Part shown: positions 8,508 to 16,776 of the stretch, piece after piece
Layout of the letters: each line of letters begins with the position of its first letter
Numbering within the stretch: position 1 is the first letter of the stretch
Assembly: GCF_023221595.1 (NCBI RefSeq)
Contig: NZ_CP096563.1
Span: forward strand, 1,036,501 to 1,100,500
DNA length: 64,000 nt
From: Rhodococcus qingshengii JCM 15477
GTDB taxonomy: Bacteria > Actinomycetota > Actinomycetes > Mycobacteriales > Mycobacteriaceae
Direction of reading: 5' to 3'
Program-made: the position numbers and the translations under genes
Notes under the pieces: model-generated
The model's input: only the letters and a program-made list of their open reading frames with translations
The model's database searches: none
Told to the model about the DNA's origin: nothing

Positions 8508-8822
8508 TCAGTGAAGGACCTTCAGACCGACGACACAGCCGACGATGCCCAGGATCAGCAGTATCTTGACGATCGACGTGGACTCCGCGCCGGTGATCAT
8601 CGCATATCCCACAGTCAGGGCGGCGCCGATGCCGACCCAGATCGCGTAGGAAGTCCCGATGGGAAGGGTACGCATTGCATACGCGAGGCCGGCCATACTG
8701 ACGATCAGGCCGAGGACGAAGACGATGGTGGGCGACATCTTGCTGAATCCGTCGGACTTACCGAGTGCGGTAGCCCAGACAGCTTCGAAAAGTCCGGAAA
8801 TGACGAGCACGATCCATGCCAT
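8508..8822 (-). CDS. SMR-family transporter, probable guanidinium exporter
   Basis: A 104-residue small multidrug resistance protein with four hydrophobic helices. The first is MAWIVLVISGLFEAVWATAL, carrying the membrane Glu that binds protons and substrate; then come AYAMRTLPIGTSYAIWVGIG and a C-terminal ILLILGIVGCVVGLKVL. The start at 8822 is supported by GGGAG nine bases upstream; longer frames run through the riboswitch. SMR proteins split into drug exporters and guanidinium/H+ antiporters (Gdx). The guanidine-III riboswitch directly upstream places this one in the Gdx group, where it would export the guanidinium ion. Confidence 0.9.
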   Translation of the reverse strand: MAWIVLVISGLFEAVWATALGKSDGFSKMSPTIVFVLGLIVSMAGLAYAMRTLPIGTSYAIWVGIGAALTVGYAMITGAESTSIVKILLILGIVGCVVGLKVLH

Positions 8823-8838
8823 GGTGAACAACTCCCAA

Positions 8839-8880
8839 GGCACCGTCTTTTCGCTGGCCGGGTACGGTGCGCTCGTCCGG
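8839..8880 (-). promoter_or_regulatory. Guanidine-III (ykkC-III) riboswitch
   Basis: Read on the minus strand, this 42-base segment matches the compact guanidine-III aptamer as I know it: CCGGACGAG, then GCACCGTACCCGG, then AAGACGGTGC. The two pairings of the known pseudoknot are present: CCGG (8877-8880) with the CCGG in TACCCGG, and GCACCGT with ACGGTGC. It ends 16 bases before the SMR start codon, with the ribosome site GGGAG just after the second stem. Ligand binding would therefore plausibly free or block translation initiation. The aptamer family is established; the assignment rests on recall of its consensus. Confidence 0.88.
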
Positions 8881-8945
8881 ATGTCGTCGTTGACCACCCA
8901 ACCATAGCAACAGAATTCTGCGTTCCGACCCGATCAGCTGGCGAT

Positions 8946-10229
8946 TTAGGTCACCACCGCCGGTCGAACCCGCTTCAGATGGATGCTCGTCACGGCCACC
9001 ACGATCGTCGCCGTCGCAGCGAGAACAGCCAGAGGAATCGGCGTGTTCACGGCGGCCGGTCCGTGTTCGACGAGCGGACCGGTAGACCACCCGAATTCCC
9101 GCGAGCCCGGGTCCAATAAGGTCGGTGAAACCGAGAACAACGTGAAAGCGACGGGCAGCATCGCCCCGCTCGAGACTGCTTCGACGGCAACAGGCATGCA
9201 TGACGTGACGGCCAGTCCCAGCGCAAGCGGGAGGACGAGGACGTAGGCAACCGTGGTCGGGGCGGCATCCAGCAATCCCGAGAGTGCAGTCACGGCAAGG
9301 AGTCCCAGCCCGAGTTGCGGCATCGGTCTTCTCCAGCCGACGACGACGCCCAACGCCAGGGCAGCAGCTCCCGCGGGCATCGCCCAGGTCCAGTCGGATG
9401 GAAAGGAAATCGAGCTGACCGAAACCGCACTGACTGCCAGTCCGACGAGTACGAAACGACCGTCGTGTGGCGGCAACCGCCAAGCCAGTGCGACGGTAAC
9501 GGCAACCGCCAATAGCACCGCGATCACCCATGACCCAGGTGATGTCGTCGAGCCCAACCACACATAGAGGGCCGTGAATACCAGGGGCAGAACAACTCCC
9601 AGCTTCACCAGGCGTGCGTCGATGTCGCCCGGCTCCTGATTCGGTCGTGCGAGTGCGGCGACTCCACCCACGAGAAGAGTTGCGGCGAGCAGAATCCAGA
9701 CGGGAACCGTGGACGGCACGGGGTAGGAATCGCCCGGAAGTGTGAGCGACCACCTGGGGACGCGATCGCGCCACAAGTCCGCTGCGCCGAAGTACAGGGT
9801 CGTCGTGGTTACGCCGAGTCCGAGAGCGGTTTGTGCTCCGCGGTGACCCTTCGTCGGAAATGCCGCTGCCGCGAGGAAAGCGCCTGCTCCGACTGCGTTC
9901 AGAGTCACCGAAATCTGGGCGGAGACGGGGACGAATGCAGGTAGCGCGATGGCGAGGGCGCCGACTACAGCGAAGACACTCGCGAGACCGCCACGTCCCC
10001 AGCGATGCAGTAGCGCTACGCCGACGGCCGCAACCACCGCGGCAGTTGCTCCCGCCCACTGCGGCGTGATCACCACCGAGATAACGCCGGCGTCGGAGAA
10101 GGAGAAGTCGTCAACTCGGGACTCGGCCACCGCATACGCAGCCACCGCACCGCCGACCAGCGCAGACGCCACGGGGCCGTAAAACCGCACCCATTGATCC
10201 CGGCTACGTTGCTGCATCATTCGTCGCAT
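8946..10229 (-). CDS. Polytopic membrane protein, function unknown
   Basis: A 427-residue integral membrane protein with roughly a dozen hydrophobic segments through the whole length and a short basic N-terminus (MRRMMQQRSRDQWVRFYGP). It has small loops and few charged residues. One longer loop near residues 155-180 (DLWRDRVPRWSLTLPGDSYP) should lie outside the membrane. I find no transporter signature or catalytic motif. GGAGAG lies about ten bases before the ATG used. It is divergent from phoP, sharing about 275 bases of upstream DNA, so control by PhoP is possible but not shown. Confidence 0.75.
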   Translation of the reverse strand: MRRMMQQRSRDQWVRFYGPVASALVGGAVAAYAVAESRVDDFSFSDAGVISVVITPQWAGATAAVVAAVGVALLHRWGRGGLASVFAVVGALAIALPAFVPVSAQISVTLNAVGAGAFLAAAAFPTKGHRGAQTALGLGVTTTTLYFGAADLWRDRVPRWSLTLPGDSYPVPSTVPVWILLAATLLVGGVAALARPNQEPGDIDARLVKLGVVLPLVFTALYVWLGSTTSPGSWVIAVLLAVAVTVALAWRLPPHDGRFVLVGLAVSAVSVSSISFPSDWTWAMPAGAAALALGVVVGWRRPMPQLGLGLLAVTALSGLLDAAPTTVAYVLVLPLALGLAVTSCMPVAVEAVSSGAMLPVAFTLFSVSPTLLDPGSREFGWSTGPLVEHGPAAVNTPIPLAVLAATATIVVAVTSIHLKRVRPAVVT

Positions 10230-10442
10230 TTTCGCATAACTCTCCGATGCCCCTGACCGTCACGTCGCCGTGCGGATCCATCTCCGGTGGCGCGAAGCCG
10301 GGATCCTCGCCGAGATCGGAGTTGTTGGTGAACAGAGGAATACGCCAGGTTAAGCATTCCACGTTCCACAGTGGAGATAGTGACATGCCGCATCTTTCCG
10401 GTTCGTGGGCATGCGCCCAGCTTTGCACCTGCACCCAGCCGT

Positions 10443-10460
10443 TCACAGGAAGCTCCCAGG
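10443..10460 (+). promoter_or_regulatory. Candidate PhoP direct-repeat box
   Basis: TCACAGG-AAGC-TCCCAGG: two 7-base direct repeats on an 11-base period. This resembles the mycobacterial PhoP site TCACAGC-N4-TCACAGC, with two changes in the second copy and one in the first. It lies 45 bases before the phoP start, a position that suits autoregulation. Confidence 0.5.
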
Positions 10461-10504
10461 GAACATACAGCGGGAATCCAGTGGCAGGGGAGAAGATGGT
10501 TCTC

Positions 10505-11212
10505 GTGACCGACAAGACCCCCGAAGCCCGCATCCTCGTTGTCGACGACGAACCCACCATCGTGGAGTTGCTCTCCGTGAGCCTCCGATTCCAGGGTTTC
10601 GAGGTGGCAACTGCTTCGAGCGGCGCCCAAGGCCTGGACGTCGCACGGACATTCCGTCCCGACGCGATCGTTCTCGACGTCATGATGCCCGGGATGGACG
10701 GCTTCGGTCTGCTTCGACGCCTGCGCGCCGACGGTGTGGACGCGCCGGTCCTGTTTCTGACGGCGAAGGATTCGCTCGACGACAAGATCAGCGGCCTGAC
10801 CCTCGGCGCGGACGACTACGTGACCAAGCCGTTCAGCCTCGAAGAAGTCGTGACGCGGTTGCGGGTCATCCTGCGCCGCGCCGGTCGCGGTGTCGCGCCG
10901 GAGCAGTCGCCGCGGGTGAAGTTCGCCGACATCGAACTCGACGACGACACCCGCGAGGTCTGGAAGAAGGGCGAGTTGGTTGCACTCTCGCCCACCGAGT
11001 TCACACTGCTCCGATACTTCATGGTCAACGCCGGGACGGTTCTCAGCAAACCGCGGATTCTCGACCACGTCTGGAATTACGACTTCGGTGGGGAGGTCGG
11101 AGTTGTCGAGTCCTACGTTTCCTACCTGCGGCGCAAGGTGGACACGGGGGAGACACCGCTGATTCACACATTGCGTGGGGTCGGCTACGTGATGCGTGAA
11201 CCGCGGCAATGA
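10505..11212 (+). CDS. phoP: PhoP response regulator (OmpR family)
   Basis: A 235-residue response regulator whose sequence is close to M. tuberculosis PhoP throughout, including TPEARILVVDDEPTIVELLS at the start. The receiver domain (about residues 10-120) has the acidic pair in VVDDE, the phospho-acceptor Asp in IVLDVMMPGMDG and the Lys in DDYVTKPF. The winged-helix domain (about 140-235) has ALSPTEFTLLRYF and VVESYVSYLRRK. GTG 10505 is chosen because GGGGAGA lies about 12 bases before it; ATG 10496 is an alternative but too close to that site. The stop overlaps the phoR start (ATGA). In mycobacteria PhoPR controls cell-envelope lipids and pH or redox responses; that role here is inferred. 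Confidence 0.93.
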   Translation: MTDKTPEARILVVDDEPTIVELLSVSLRFQGFEVATASSGAQGLDVARTFRPDAIVLDVMMPGMDGFGLLRRLRADGVDAPVLFLTAKDSLDDKISGLTLGADDYVTKPFSLEEVVTRLRVILRRAGRGVAPEQSPRVKFADIELDDDTREVWKKGELVALSPTEFTLLRYFMVNAGTVLSKPRILDHVWNYDFGGEVGVVESYVSYLRRKVDTGETPLIHTLRGVGYVMREPRQ

Positions 11213-12660
11213 TCGCCGCCGCGGAAAACGATCAGCTTCCGAAGCGGGGTCGTTTCCGTCTCCATTCACTGCCGCTGCGCTTCACCCTGGTTGCGGCCTT
11301 GCTGGTGTTGGCCGCGCTGGGTCTGTTGGCGTCGGGTGTAGCGGTCACTTCTGCTCTCGAGAACTCACTGACCCAGCGAACCGACAAAACGCTGTACGAA
11401 GCGGTCGACGGTTGGGCAAAGCCGCACAGCAGAGATCTGCAGCCGCCCAGTGACGTCGGCCCGGGCACCCGCCCACCCAGCCCCTTCTTCGTTCGGACCG
11501 TGACACCGGACGGACGGGTGATCATCCTGAACGACAAGTCGACGACGACCGAACCCGACCTGTCGAAAGATTCCACCAACGGCCCGATCACCGTCGGATC
11601 GAGCGACGGTTCGGACGTGAACTGGCGGGTTCTCACGACGGTCCGCGACGGCACGACCACGACTATCGGTGTGCGACTGACGGATAACGAGCAGACCGTC
11701 GACGACTTGGTCGGCCTGCAACTCGGCATCGGCCTGGTTGTCCTGCTGATCCTCGGCGGCGCAGCGTATTTCGTGGTTCGTCGGAGCCTCCGTCCGCTTG
11801 TCGAGGTGGAGGAAACTGCCGCTGCCATTGCCGCCGGCGACCTTCATCGACGTGTTCCGGAGCGCGATGACCGCACCGAGGTCGGTCGACTGTCCGTGGC
11901 GCTCAACGGAATGCTCGCGCAGATTCAGCACGCATTTGCCGCGACCGAGGCTTCGGAGGAATCGGCCCGGCGTTCCGAGGAGAAGATGCGTAGGTTTGTC
12001 GGCGACGCGAGCCACGAGTTGCGCACACCCTTGACGACTATTCGTGGGTTCGCCGAGTTGTATCGCCAAGGCGCCATGACTGATACGGAAACGCTGATGA
12101 ACCGGATCGAGGGCGAGGCGTCGAGGATGGGACTTCTGGTCGAAGATCTGCTCATGCTGGCACGACTCGACGAACAGCGTCCACTCGAGAACAAGCCTGT
12201 GGATCTGCTTGCAGTTGCGGCGGATTCGGTACAGGCGGCACGAGCGATCGCACCGGATCGAACTGTCGAACTTCAGATGACCGGCGGCCCAGGCCTGCCC
12301 GAAGTGCATGGTGACGAGGCCAGGCTGCGTCAGGTAGTTGCCAATCTGGTGGGCAACGCGATCAAACACACTCCGCCGGATGCGCAGGTCACCGTTCGTG
12401 TCGGTACGACCGAGAACTCCGCGGTGGTCGAGGTTTCGGATACCGGTCAGGGTTTGAGTGACGAGGATGCCGCGCGGATCTTCGAGCGTTTCTACCGCGC
12501 CGACACCTCTCGCACCCGTGAGACCGGGGGCGCCGGTCTCGGCCTGTCCATCGTTTCGGCTTTGGTTGCAGCGCACGACGGAACCGTCAGCGTCGAGACC
12601 TCCCTCGGGCAGGGGACGACGTTCCGCGTCGAATTGCCGCGTGACCCGAAGGACGACTGA
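11209..12660 (+). CDS. phoR: PhoR sensor histidine kinase
   Basis: A 483-residue membrane sensor kinase paired with PhoP and similar along its length to M. tuberculosis PhoR. It has a short cytoplasmic N-terminus, a first membrane helix (about residues 24-50), an extracytoplasmic sensor of about 110 residues, a second helix (about 165-185), a HAMP linker with RRSLRPLVEVEETAAAI, the phospho-acceptor His in DASHELRTPLTTIRGF, and ATPase boxes NAIKHT, VSDTGQGL and GAGLGLSIV. It starts four bases inside the phoP stop, so the two proteins are made together. No linked target gene is evident. Confidence 0.93.
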   Translation: MIAAAENDQLPKRGRFRLHSLPLRFTLVAALLVLAALGLLASGVAVTSALENSLTQRTDKTLYEAVDGWAKPHSRDLQPPSDVGPGTRPPSPFFVRTVTPDGRVIILNDKSTTTEPDLSKDSTNGPITVGSSDGSDVNWRVLTTVRDGTTTTIGVRLTDNEQTVDDLVGLQLGIGLVVLLILGGAAYFVVRRSLRPLVEVEETAAAIAAGDLHRRVPERDDRTEVGRLSVALNGMLAQIQHAFAATEASEESARRSEEKMRRFVGDASHELRTPLTTIRGFAELYRQGAMTDTETLMNRIEGEASRMGLLVEDLLMLARLDEQRPLENKPVDLLAVAADSVQAARAIAPDRTVELQMTGGPGLPEVHGDEARLRQVVANLVGNAIKHTPPDAQVTVRVGTTENSAVVEVSDTGQGLSDEDAARIFERFYRADTSRTRETGGAGLGLSIVSALVAAHDGTVSVETSLGQGTTFRVELPRDPKDD

Positions 12661-12685
12661 CGCCGGATTGCCGCAACCGGTCCCC

Positions 12686-13996
12686 TCAGAAGTAGGTGTG
12701 CACCGTGCCGACGACGCGGTAATCCGAATCGACCTCGGGAATCAGTGACCACTTGTCGAATGTGGTGCAGGGATGCGAGATTCCGCAACCGAGCAGATCG
12801 CCGACCTTCACGTCGAAGTCAGCCGGAACGTCGACGTACGCGTGCTGGTCGTTGAGTGCGGTGATCGTCAGCTCTCGCGCTGATCGGTTGGATCCGTCGC
12901 GTCGGCGCCACAGGACTATGGGAAAGCCTGCGTCGGAACCGACATCGCGGCGGCCGAAGCCCAGGATCACCCGTCCGGGTTCAGGTATGGAGAGCACTAC
13001 ACCCCAGACCTCTGCGGCTCCCTGCAGAGTTCGCGGACCGTCAGCCCACGGCGAAGTTTCGGCATAGAGACCGTGATCATGGGTGATATAGCAACCGCTG
13101 CGCAGCACGATGCGTACACCGTTGTCGAGTGCCCACCGGCCGGCCAGCTCGCGTACAACCAGATCGTGAAACGCACTGCCGCCGAAAGTGACCAGTGGCC
13201 TGGGAGCCTTCGCGGAGTTGTTCTCGAACAGGTTCTCGGCAATACAGATTTCCGTGAAAACCCGCGCGGATTTGAGATACGAATCGACGGAGATACGGCG
13301 GGCTGCTACCGAGGCTCCGGGCATCATGCCCTCGAACCCCTCGACTCCGGTGAGAATCAGCGAAGGTGCCTGCGATGCTGCGCGTGCGACGTCGAGTGCT
13401 TGCTCGACAGTGCGAGCGCCCGCGCGTCCGCTGTCGTAGCCGAGTTCGACGAGAACCCGGATACGGCTGGCCGGTGAGACTTTCGCGATCAACTGTTCCA
13501 TCAGGCGGACGCTCTCGACCGAGTCCACGAGGGTGGTGACGAAGAAATCGGGGTCGGTGGCCTGGGCGTCGCAGATCCACCGAATACCGGCGGGATCGAG
13601 AACCTGGCTGGCGATGATGATGGTGTCCACACCGAACTCACGCAGAATGCGTGCCTGCGCAACGGTTGCGGCTGTCATCGCCCAAGCCCCGGCGTCGAGT
13701 TGCCGTCGAACCAGTTCGGGGCTCATCGTGGTCTTCGCGTGAGGCGCCAGATCCACATCGTGGTCGGAGCAGAACTGCGCCATGAGGTCGACATTGTGCG
13801 CGATCGCTGCACGGTTGAGTGTCATCACGGGTAGCAGGAGGTTGCCGTCGAGTGCCGAGATCCCCAGCGGCTCGAGGTCGGAACCGTCGCGACCTTCGAG
13901 GTCGGTGCCGAAGGCCTTGTGCTGCCAACCGATCGGGGGGTTCGCGAAATCCGTCATGGCATCGATTGTGCCGTTGATTGCAGACGATGTGTTCAT
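12686..13996 (-). CDS. DSD1/D-threonine-aldolase-like PLP enzyme, amino acid deaminase
   Basis: A 436-residue fold-type III PLP enzyme with an alanine-racemase-like barrel first and a D-serine-dehydratase-like domain last. The PLP lysine lies in APHAKTTMSP, near residue 85. The C-terminal metal-binding segment is seen in GCGISHPCTTFDKW, with the His and Cys that bind zinc in D-serine dehydratase and D-threonine aldolase. Members act on D-amino acids, by elimination of D-serine or retro-aldol cleavage of D-threonine, and many are annotated as amino acid deaminases. The substrate here is undetermined. It is 47 bases downstream of the N-acyl-D-amino-acid deacylase and probably in one transcript with it, so it could consume the D-amino acid that enzyme frees. 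Confidence 0.85.
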   Translation of the reverse strand: MNTSSAINGTIDAMTDFANPPIGWQHKAFGTDLEGRDGSDLEPLGISALDGNLLLPVMTLNRAAIAHNVDLMAQFCSDHDVDLAPHAKTTMSPELVRRQLDAGAWAMTAATVAQARILREFGVDTIIIASQVLDPAGIRWICDAQATDPDFFVTTLVDSVESVRLMEQLIAKVSPASRIRVLVELGYDSGRAGARTVEQALDVARAASQAPSLILTGVEGFEGMMPGASVAARRISVDSYLKSARVFTEICIAENLFENNSAKAPRPLVTFGGSAFHDLVVRELAGRWALDNGVRIVLRSGCYITHDHGLYAETSPWADGPRTLQGAAEVWGVVLSIPEPGRVILGFGRRDVGSDAGFPIVLWRRRDGSNRSARELTITALNDQHAYVDVPADFDVKVGDLLGCGISHPCTTFDKWSLIPEVDSDYRVVGTVHTYF

Positions 13997-14043
13997 GTGT
14001 GGTGACTTTCTGTCAGAACTATGCAGGTCAGAATGAGATCCGG

Positions 14044-15519
14044 CTACGAGCGGCGTACCGGGCGACCAGGCAACGCGTCCTGGACCACGACACCGTCTTC
14101 GACGACGGGTACTCCGCCGACCAGCACGCGGCTGATACCGGTGGAGGGGCGGGTGCCGTCGATGTACGTGGCGTTGTCGGTGATTCGCTCGGGGTCGAAA
14201 ACGAGGATGTCCGCGTCGCTACCGGGGCTGATCCGACCTTTCGTCGCCATCGAGGGAACCGACTCCTCCAGAATCTGCGCAGGGATCAACGAGCAGCGCG
14301 CGATTATCTCCGACAGCGACAGCAGCCGACGCTCGCGGTACAGCGTACGAATCGCACGTGCGTAGGTGCCGGCGCCGCGGGGGTGGCCGAGTGCCTTCTT
14401 CGGCAGTGGCCACTGCAATGAGTCGGCAGGCGAACGGCCGGGCCAGGTCAGTGGCATCGCGTCGCTCGCGATGGCGGCGCGATCGAAAGTCATCGCCCGT
14501 TCGAGGAATTCGCGCTGCACGGTGTCGTTCTCGTCGAGGAACTCCACCAGCACCAACCCACCGGGGTCGGTGGCCCGAAGATGTTCCAGCTGCTTGCGGT
14601 CCGCGATACGTTCACCGGTGGGTACGAATGTCAGCGACCGTGGTGTCAGATTCATCAGGTGCAGCTTGTCGGGATCGAGAAACGCAGCTCCGACGGCCGT
14701 CGACCCGGAACCGTACGGATACGCCTCCGTCGTGACGCGCGATCCGGCTGCCTGAACCTGCGCCACCACCGACAGCGCGTGGTCGACGTGCATTCCCGAG
14801 GTGCTGTTGACGTGGCAGTAGTGCATGTGTGCGCCGGTTTCGGCTGCTGCACGGGCGATTTCGACGGCACCATCCACCGGGCTCGACGGATCGGCCGAGA
14901 TGAGAGGGCGCGCATGGGTATAGGTGGGAACACCGGCTCGCGCCGCGAGATCCGCCACCTGTAGGTACTCCACCGGATCGGATTTCGGCGCGTACCCGAC
15001 CACCACGCCGATGCCGAGAGCGCCTGCGGCCAGATCGTTTTCGAGGATTTCGAGAATGTGGGCGCGCTGAGAGGCGGTGGGCTCGCCCTGCCAGCTCGGG
15101 GAACCGAGATGGTGCAGGAGCGTTCTGATGTCGCCGTCGGGATCGGCCCCTGAGAGTTCGATCATTCGGGCGTGCGCCCACGACGTCGCGTAGCCGTAGT
15201 TGATCGGGCGGCCCTCGGCGCCGGCCCGGGCATATGCCTTTGCAACAGGAATGACGCCGGCTTCCAGTTCGAGGGCCGTCGTGACTCCGTCCAATGCCTG
15301 AAGTCGCTGCTCGGCGATTTCCTGTCCGTGGCTGTGCAGGTCGATGAATCCGGGGCAGATGACCTGACCGGTCACGTCGATCGTCTGCCGGGCTTCGATC
15401 GCGTCGCGACCCCACGCCGAGACCTTGCCGTCGGTGATCGCGATGCCCCGAACCTCGTCGGTCCCCGATGCGGGATCGACGACACGGCCGCCGGTGAACA
15501 CGATGTCGTGGACCTGCAT
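14044..15519 (-). CDS. N-acyl-D-amino-acid deacylase (amidohydrolase superfamily)
   Basis: A 491-residue D-aminoacylase-type amidohydrolase. These enzymes hydrolyse N-acyl-D-amino acids (or D-Glu and D-Asp derivatives) to the free D-amino acid. The N-terminal beta-sandwich (DIVFTGGRVVDPASGTDEV) leads into the metal site VICPGFIDLHSHG. HYCHVNSTSGMHVDHAL supplies further metal ligands, and AIASDAMPLTWPGR the catalytic Asp. The C-terminus returns to the sandwich domain (GSDADILVFDPERI). It is the first gene of a leftward pair with the DSD1-like enzyme and is divergent from the D-aminopeptidase gene. The substrate acyl group and side chain cannot be read from the sequence. Confidence 0.88.
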   Translation of the reverse strand: MQVHDIVFTGGRVVDPASGTDEVRGIAITDGKVSAWGRDAIEARQTIDVTGQVICPGFIDLHSHGQEIAEQRLQALDGVTTALELEAGVIPVAKAYARAGAEGRPINYGYATSWAHARMIELSGADPDGDIRTLLHHLGSPSWQGEPTASQRAHILEILENDLAAGALGIGVVVGYAPKSDPVEYLQVADLAARAGVPTYTHARPLISADPSSPVDGAVEIARAAAETGAHMHYCHVNSTSGMHVDHALSVVAQVQAAGSRVTTEAYPYGSGSTAVGAAFLDPDKLHLMNLTPRSLTFVPTGERIADRKQLEHLRATDPGGLVLVEFLDENDTVQREFLERAMTFDRAAIASDAMPLTWPGRSPADSLQWPLPKKALGHPRGAGTYARAIRTLYRERRLLSLSEIIARCSLIPAQILEESVPSMATKGRISPGSDADILVFDPERITDNATYIDGTRPSTGISRVLVGGVPVVEDGVVVQDALPGRPVRRS

Positions 15520-15722
15520 CAGCGCTGCACTCCTGTCGTTGGTCGAACCGCCTGGCCCGGCGAATGTCCCGATGGTTTCACGGCTCGGGTATCGGATTCT
15601 GGTGTGAACGTCCCAAATGGAGGCCGACTCACCGTTCGAGCGGACAAGAAACGGATGCGCTCGAGTGTGAAGGTGAAAGCGAAGTTATCAATTCAGCCGA
15701 TTGAGATCGATGGAGGACAGGA

Positions 15723-16568
15723 ATGCACGTCTATATTTCGGTGGACATGGAGGGTATCGCGGGTATCGCGACGCTCGATCAGACGATCCGCGGCGGTGGC
15801 GGCTACCACCGTGCGCAGATGCTCATGACCGCCGAGACCAATGCCGCGATCGCCGGTGCGTTCGACGCCGGTGCGACGAGCGTCCTGGTCAACGACAGCC
15901 ACGGAACGATGGACAATCTGCTTCACGCCGACCTGGATCCACGGGCGCGTCTGATCTTCGGAACACCGAAGATGCAGTGCATGGCGGAGGGACTGACGTC
16001 CGATCACGACGTCGCTCTGTTTGTCGGCTATCACGCACCAGCCGGTGGGCCCGGCGTCCTGGCGCACACGTTCTCGAGCTTGTTCGCCGACGTCCGCCTC
16101 GACGGCAAGTCCGTCTCGGAGACCGACGTCAACACCCTCTACGCTGCCACCCAGGGCGTTCCCGTCGGCCTGGTGACGGGTGACGACATCATCTGCGGCT
16201 TGGTCGACGCGGCCTCGCCGACAACCGAGACCGTCGAGGTCAAGAAGGCACATGGATGGTCGGCAACCAATTCGCTGCCGCCGTCGCTGGCGTGCGAGCA
16301 GATCCGAGCAGGAGCCGAGCGCGCAGTGCGTAAGGCCGACACACTGAAGCCGGTCGAGCTGCGTGACGAATGGACCCTCGAGATCGTTCACCCCACCACC
16401 ACAGGAGCTGAACTCGCCGAGGCTGTTCCCGGCTCGCGACGGATTTCGGATCGTACGATTTCGCACACACTCGGCAGCGTCGACGACATTCTCGGTCTGA
16501 TCACTGTCAATGCCCGGCTTGCAGCCGCAGGCGTCTCGACGATCGTGGCAGTCGCCAATCGCACGTAG
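15723..16568 (+). CDS. D-aminopeptidase, DppA-like (peptidase family M55)
   Basis: A 281-residue zinc peptidase of family M55, whose founder is Bacillus subtilis DppA, a D-Ala-specific aminopeptidase. The motif SVDMEG at the N-terminus, VNDSHGTMDNL near residue 57, and FVGYHAP with HTFSS near 100-120 supply the metal ligands and active-site groups of the family. It probably releases D-amino acids from the N-terminus of short peptides such as peptidoglycan fragments. It lacks a signal peptide and is cytoplasmic. It stands between the divergent D-aminoacylase and the MFS operon, closed by its own terminator. Confidence 0.9.
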   Translation: MHVYISVDMEGIAGIATLDQTIRGGGGYHRAQMLMTAETNAAIAGAFDAGATSVLVNDSHGTMDNLLHADLDPRARLIFGTPKMQCMAEGLTSDHDVALFVGYHAPAGGPGVLAHTFSSLFADVRLDGKSVSETDVNTLYAATQGVPVGLVTGDDIICGLVDAASPTTETVEVKKAHGWSATNSLPPSLACEQIRAGAERAVRKADTLKPVELRDEWTLEIVHPTTTGAELAEAVPGSRRISDRTISHTLGSVDDILGLITVNARLAAAGVSTIVAVANRT

Positions 16569-16589
16569 TGAAGTAGCGACTCCATCGCG

Positions 16590-16624
16590 AAATGCCGCCG
16601 ACGCCGTGTGCGCCGGCGGCATTT
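16590..16624 (+). terminator. Terminator after the D-aminopeptidase gene
   Basis: AAATGCCGCCG pairs with CGGCGGCATTT (11 bp) across a 13-base loop, starting 21 bases after the stop codon. It separates the D-aminopeptidase from the MFS-led operon. Confidence 0.7.
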
Positions 16625-16675
16625 GTCATCTCTTGGGGCAGAACATGTTCCGACCGACCAAACGTTGCTTCGGCT

Positions 16676-16694
16676 ATTGGTGAAACGGACCAAT
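16676..16694. promoter_or_regulatory. Inverted repeat in the promoter of the MFS-kynA operon
   Basis: ATTGGT-gaaacgg-ACCAAT is a perfect 6-bp inverted repeat with a 7-base spacer, about 80 bases before the MFS start. A further GACCAAA lies 20 bases upstream. It is a reasonable operator for a dimeric regulator, possibly the PucR protein encoded at the end of the operon; this is inference. Confidence 0.4.
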
Positions 16695-16776
16695 GCGGTA
16701 GACGTGTTCGCTGTCACACTTCATCAGTCTTTTCAATGTTCCAGTCCATGCGGCACAAGACAATTCGGGAGGCTTG

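Noticed and set aside
8823..8897. A longer N-terminus for the SMR transporter starting at 8897
   Set aside because: It would translate the guanidine riboswitch; the SMR family starts at the MAWIV helix, with a ribosome site in front of 8822.
8758..10059. A 433-codon Arg-rich minus-strand frame overlapping the unknown membrane protein
   Set aside because: The Arg/Gly/Ser-rich composition is typical of an out-of-frame reading; the membrane-protein frame has regular hydrophobic segments.
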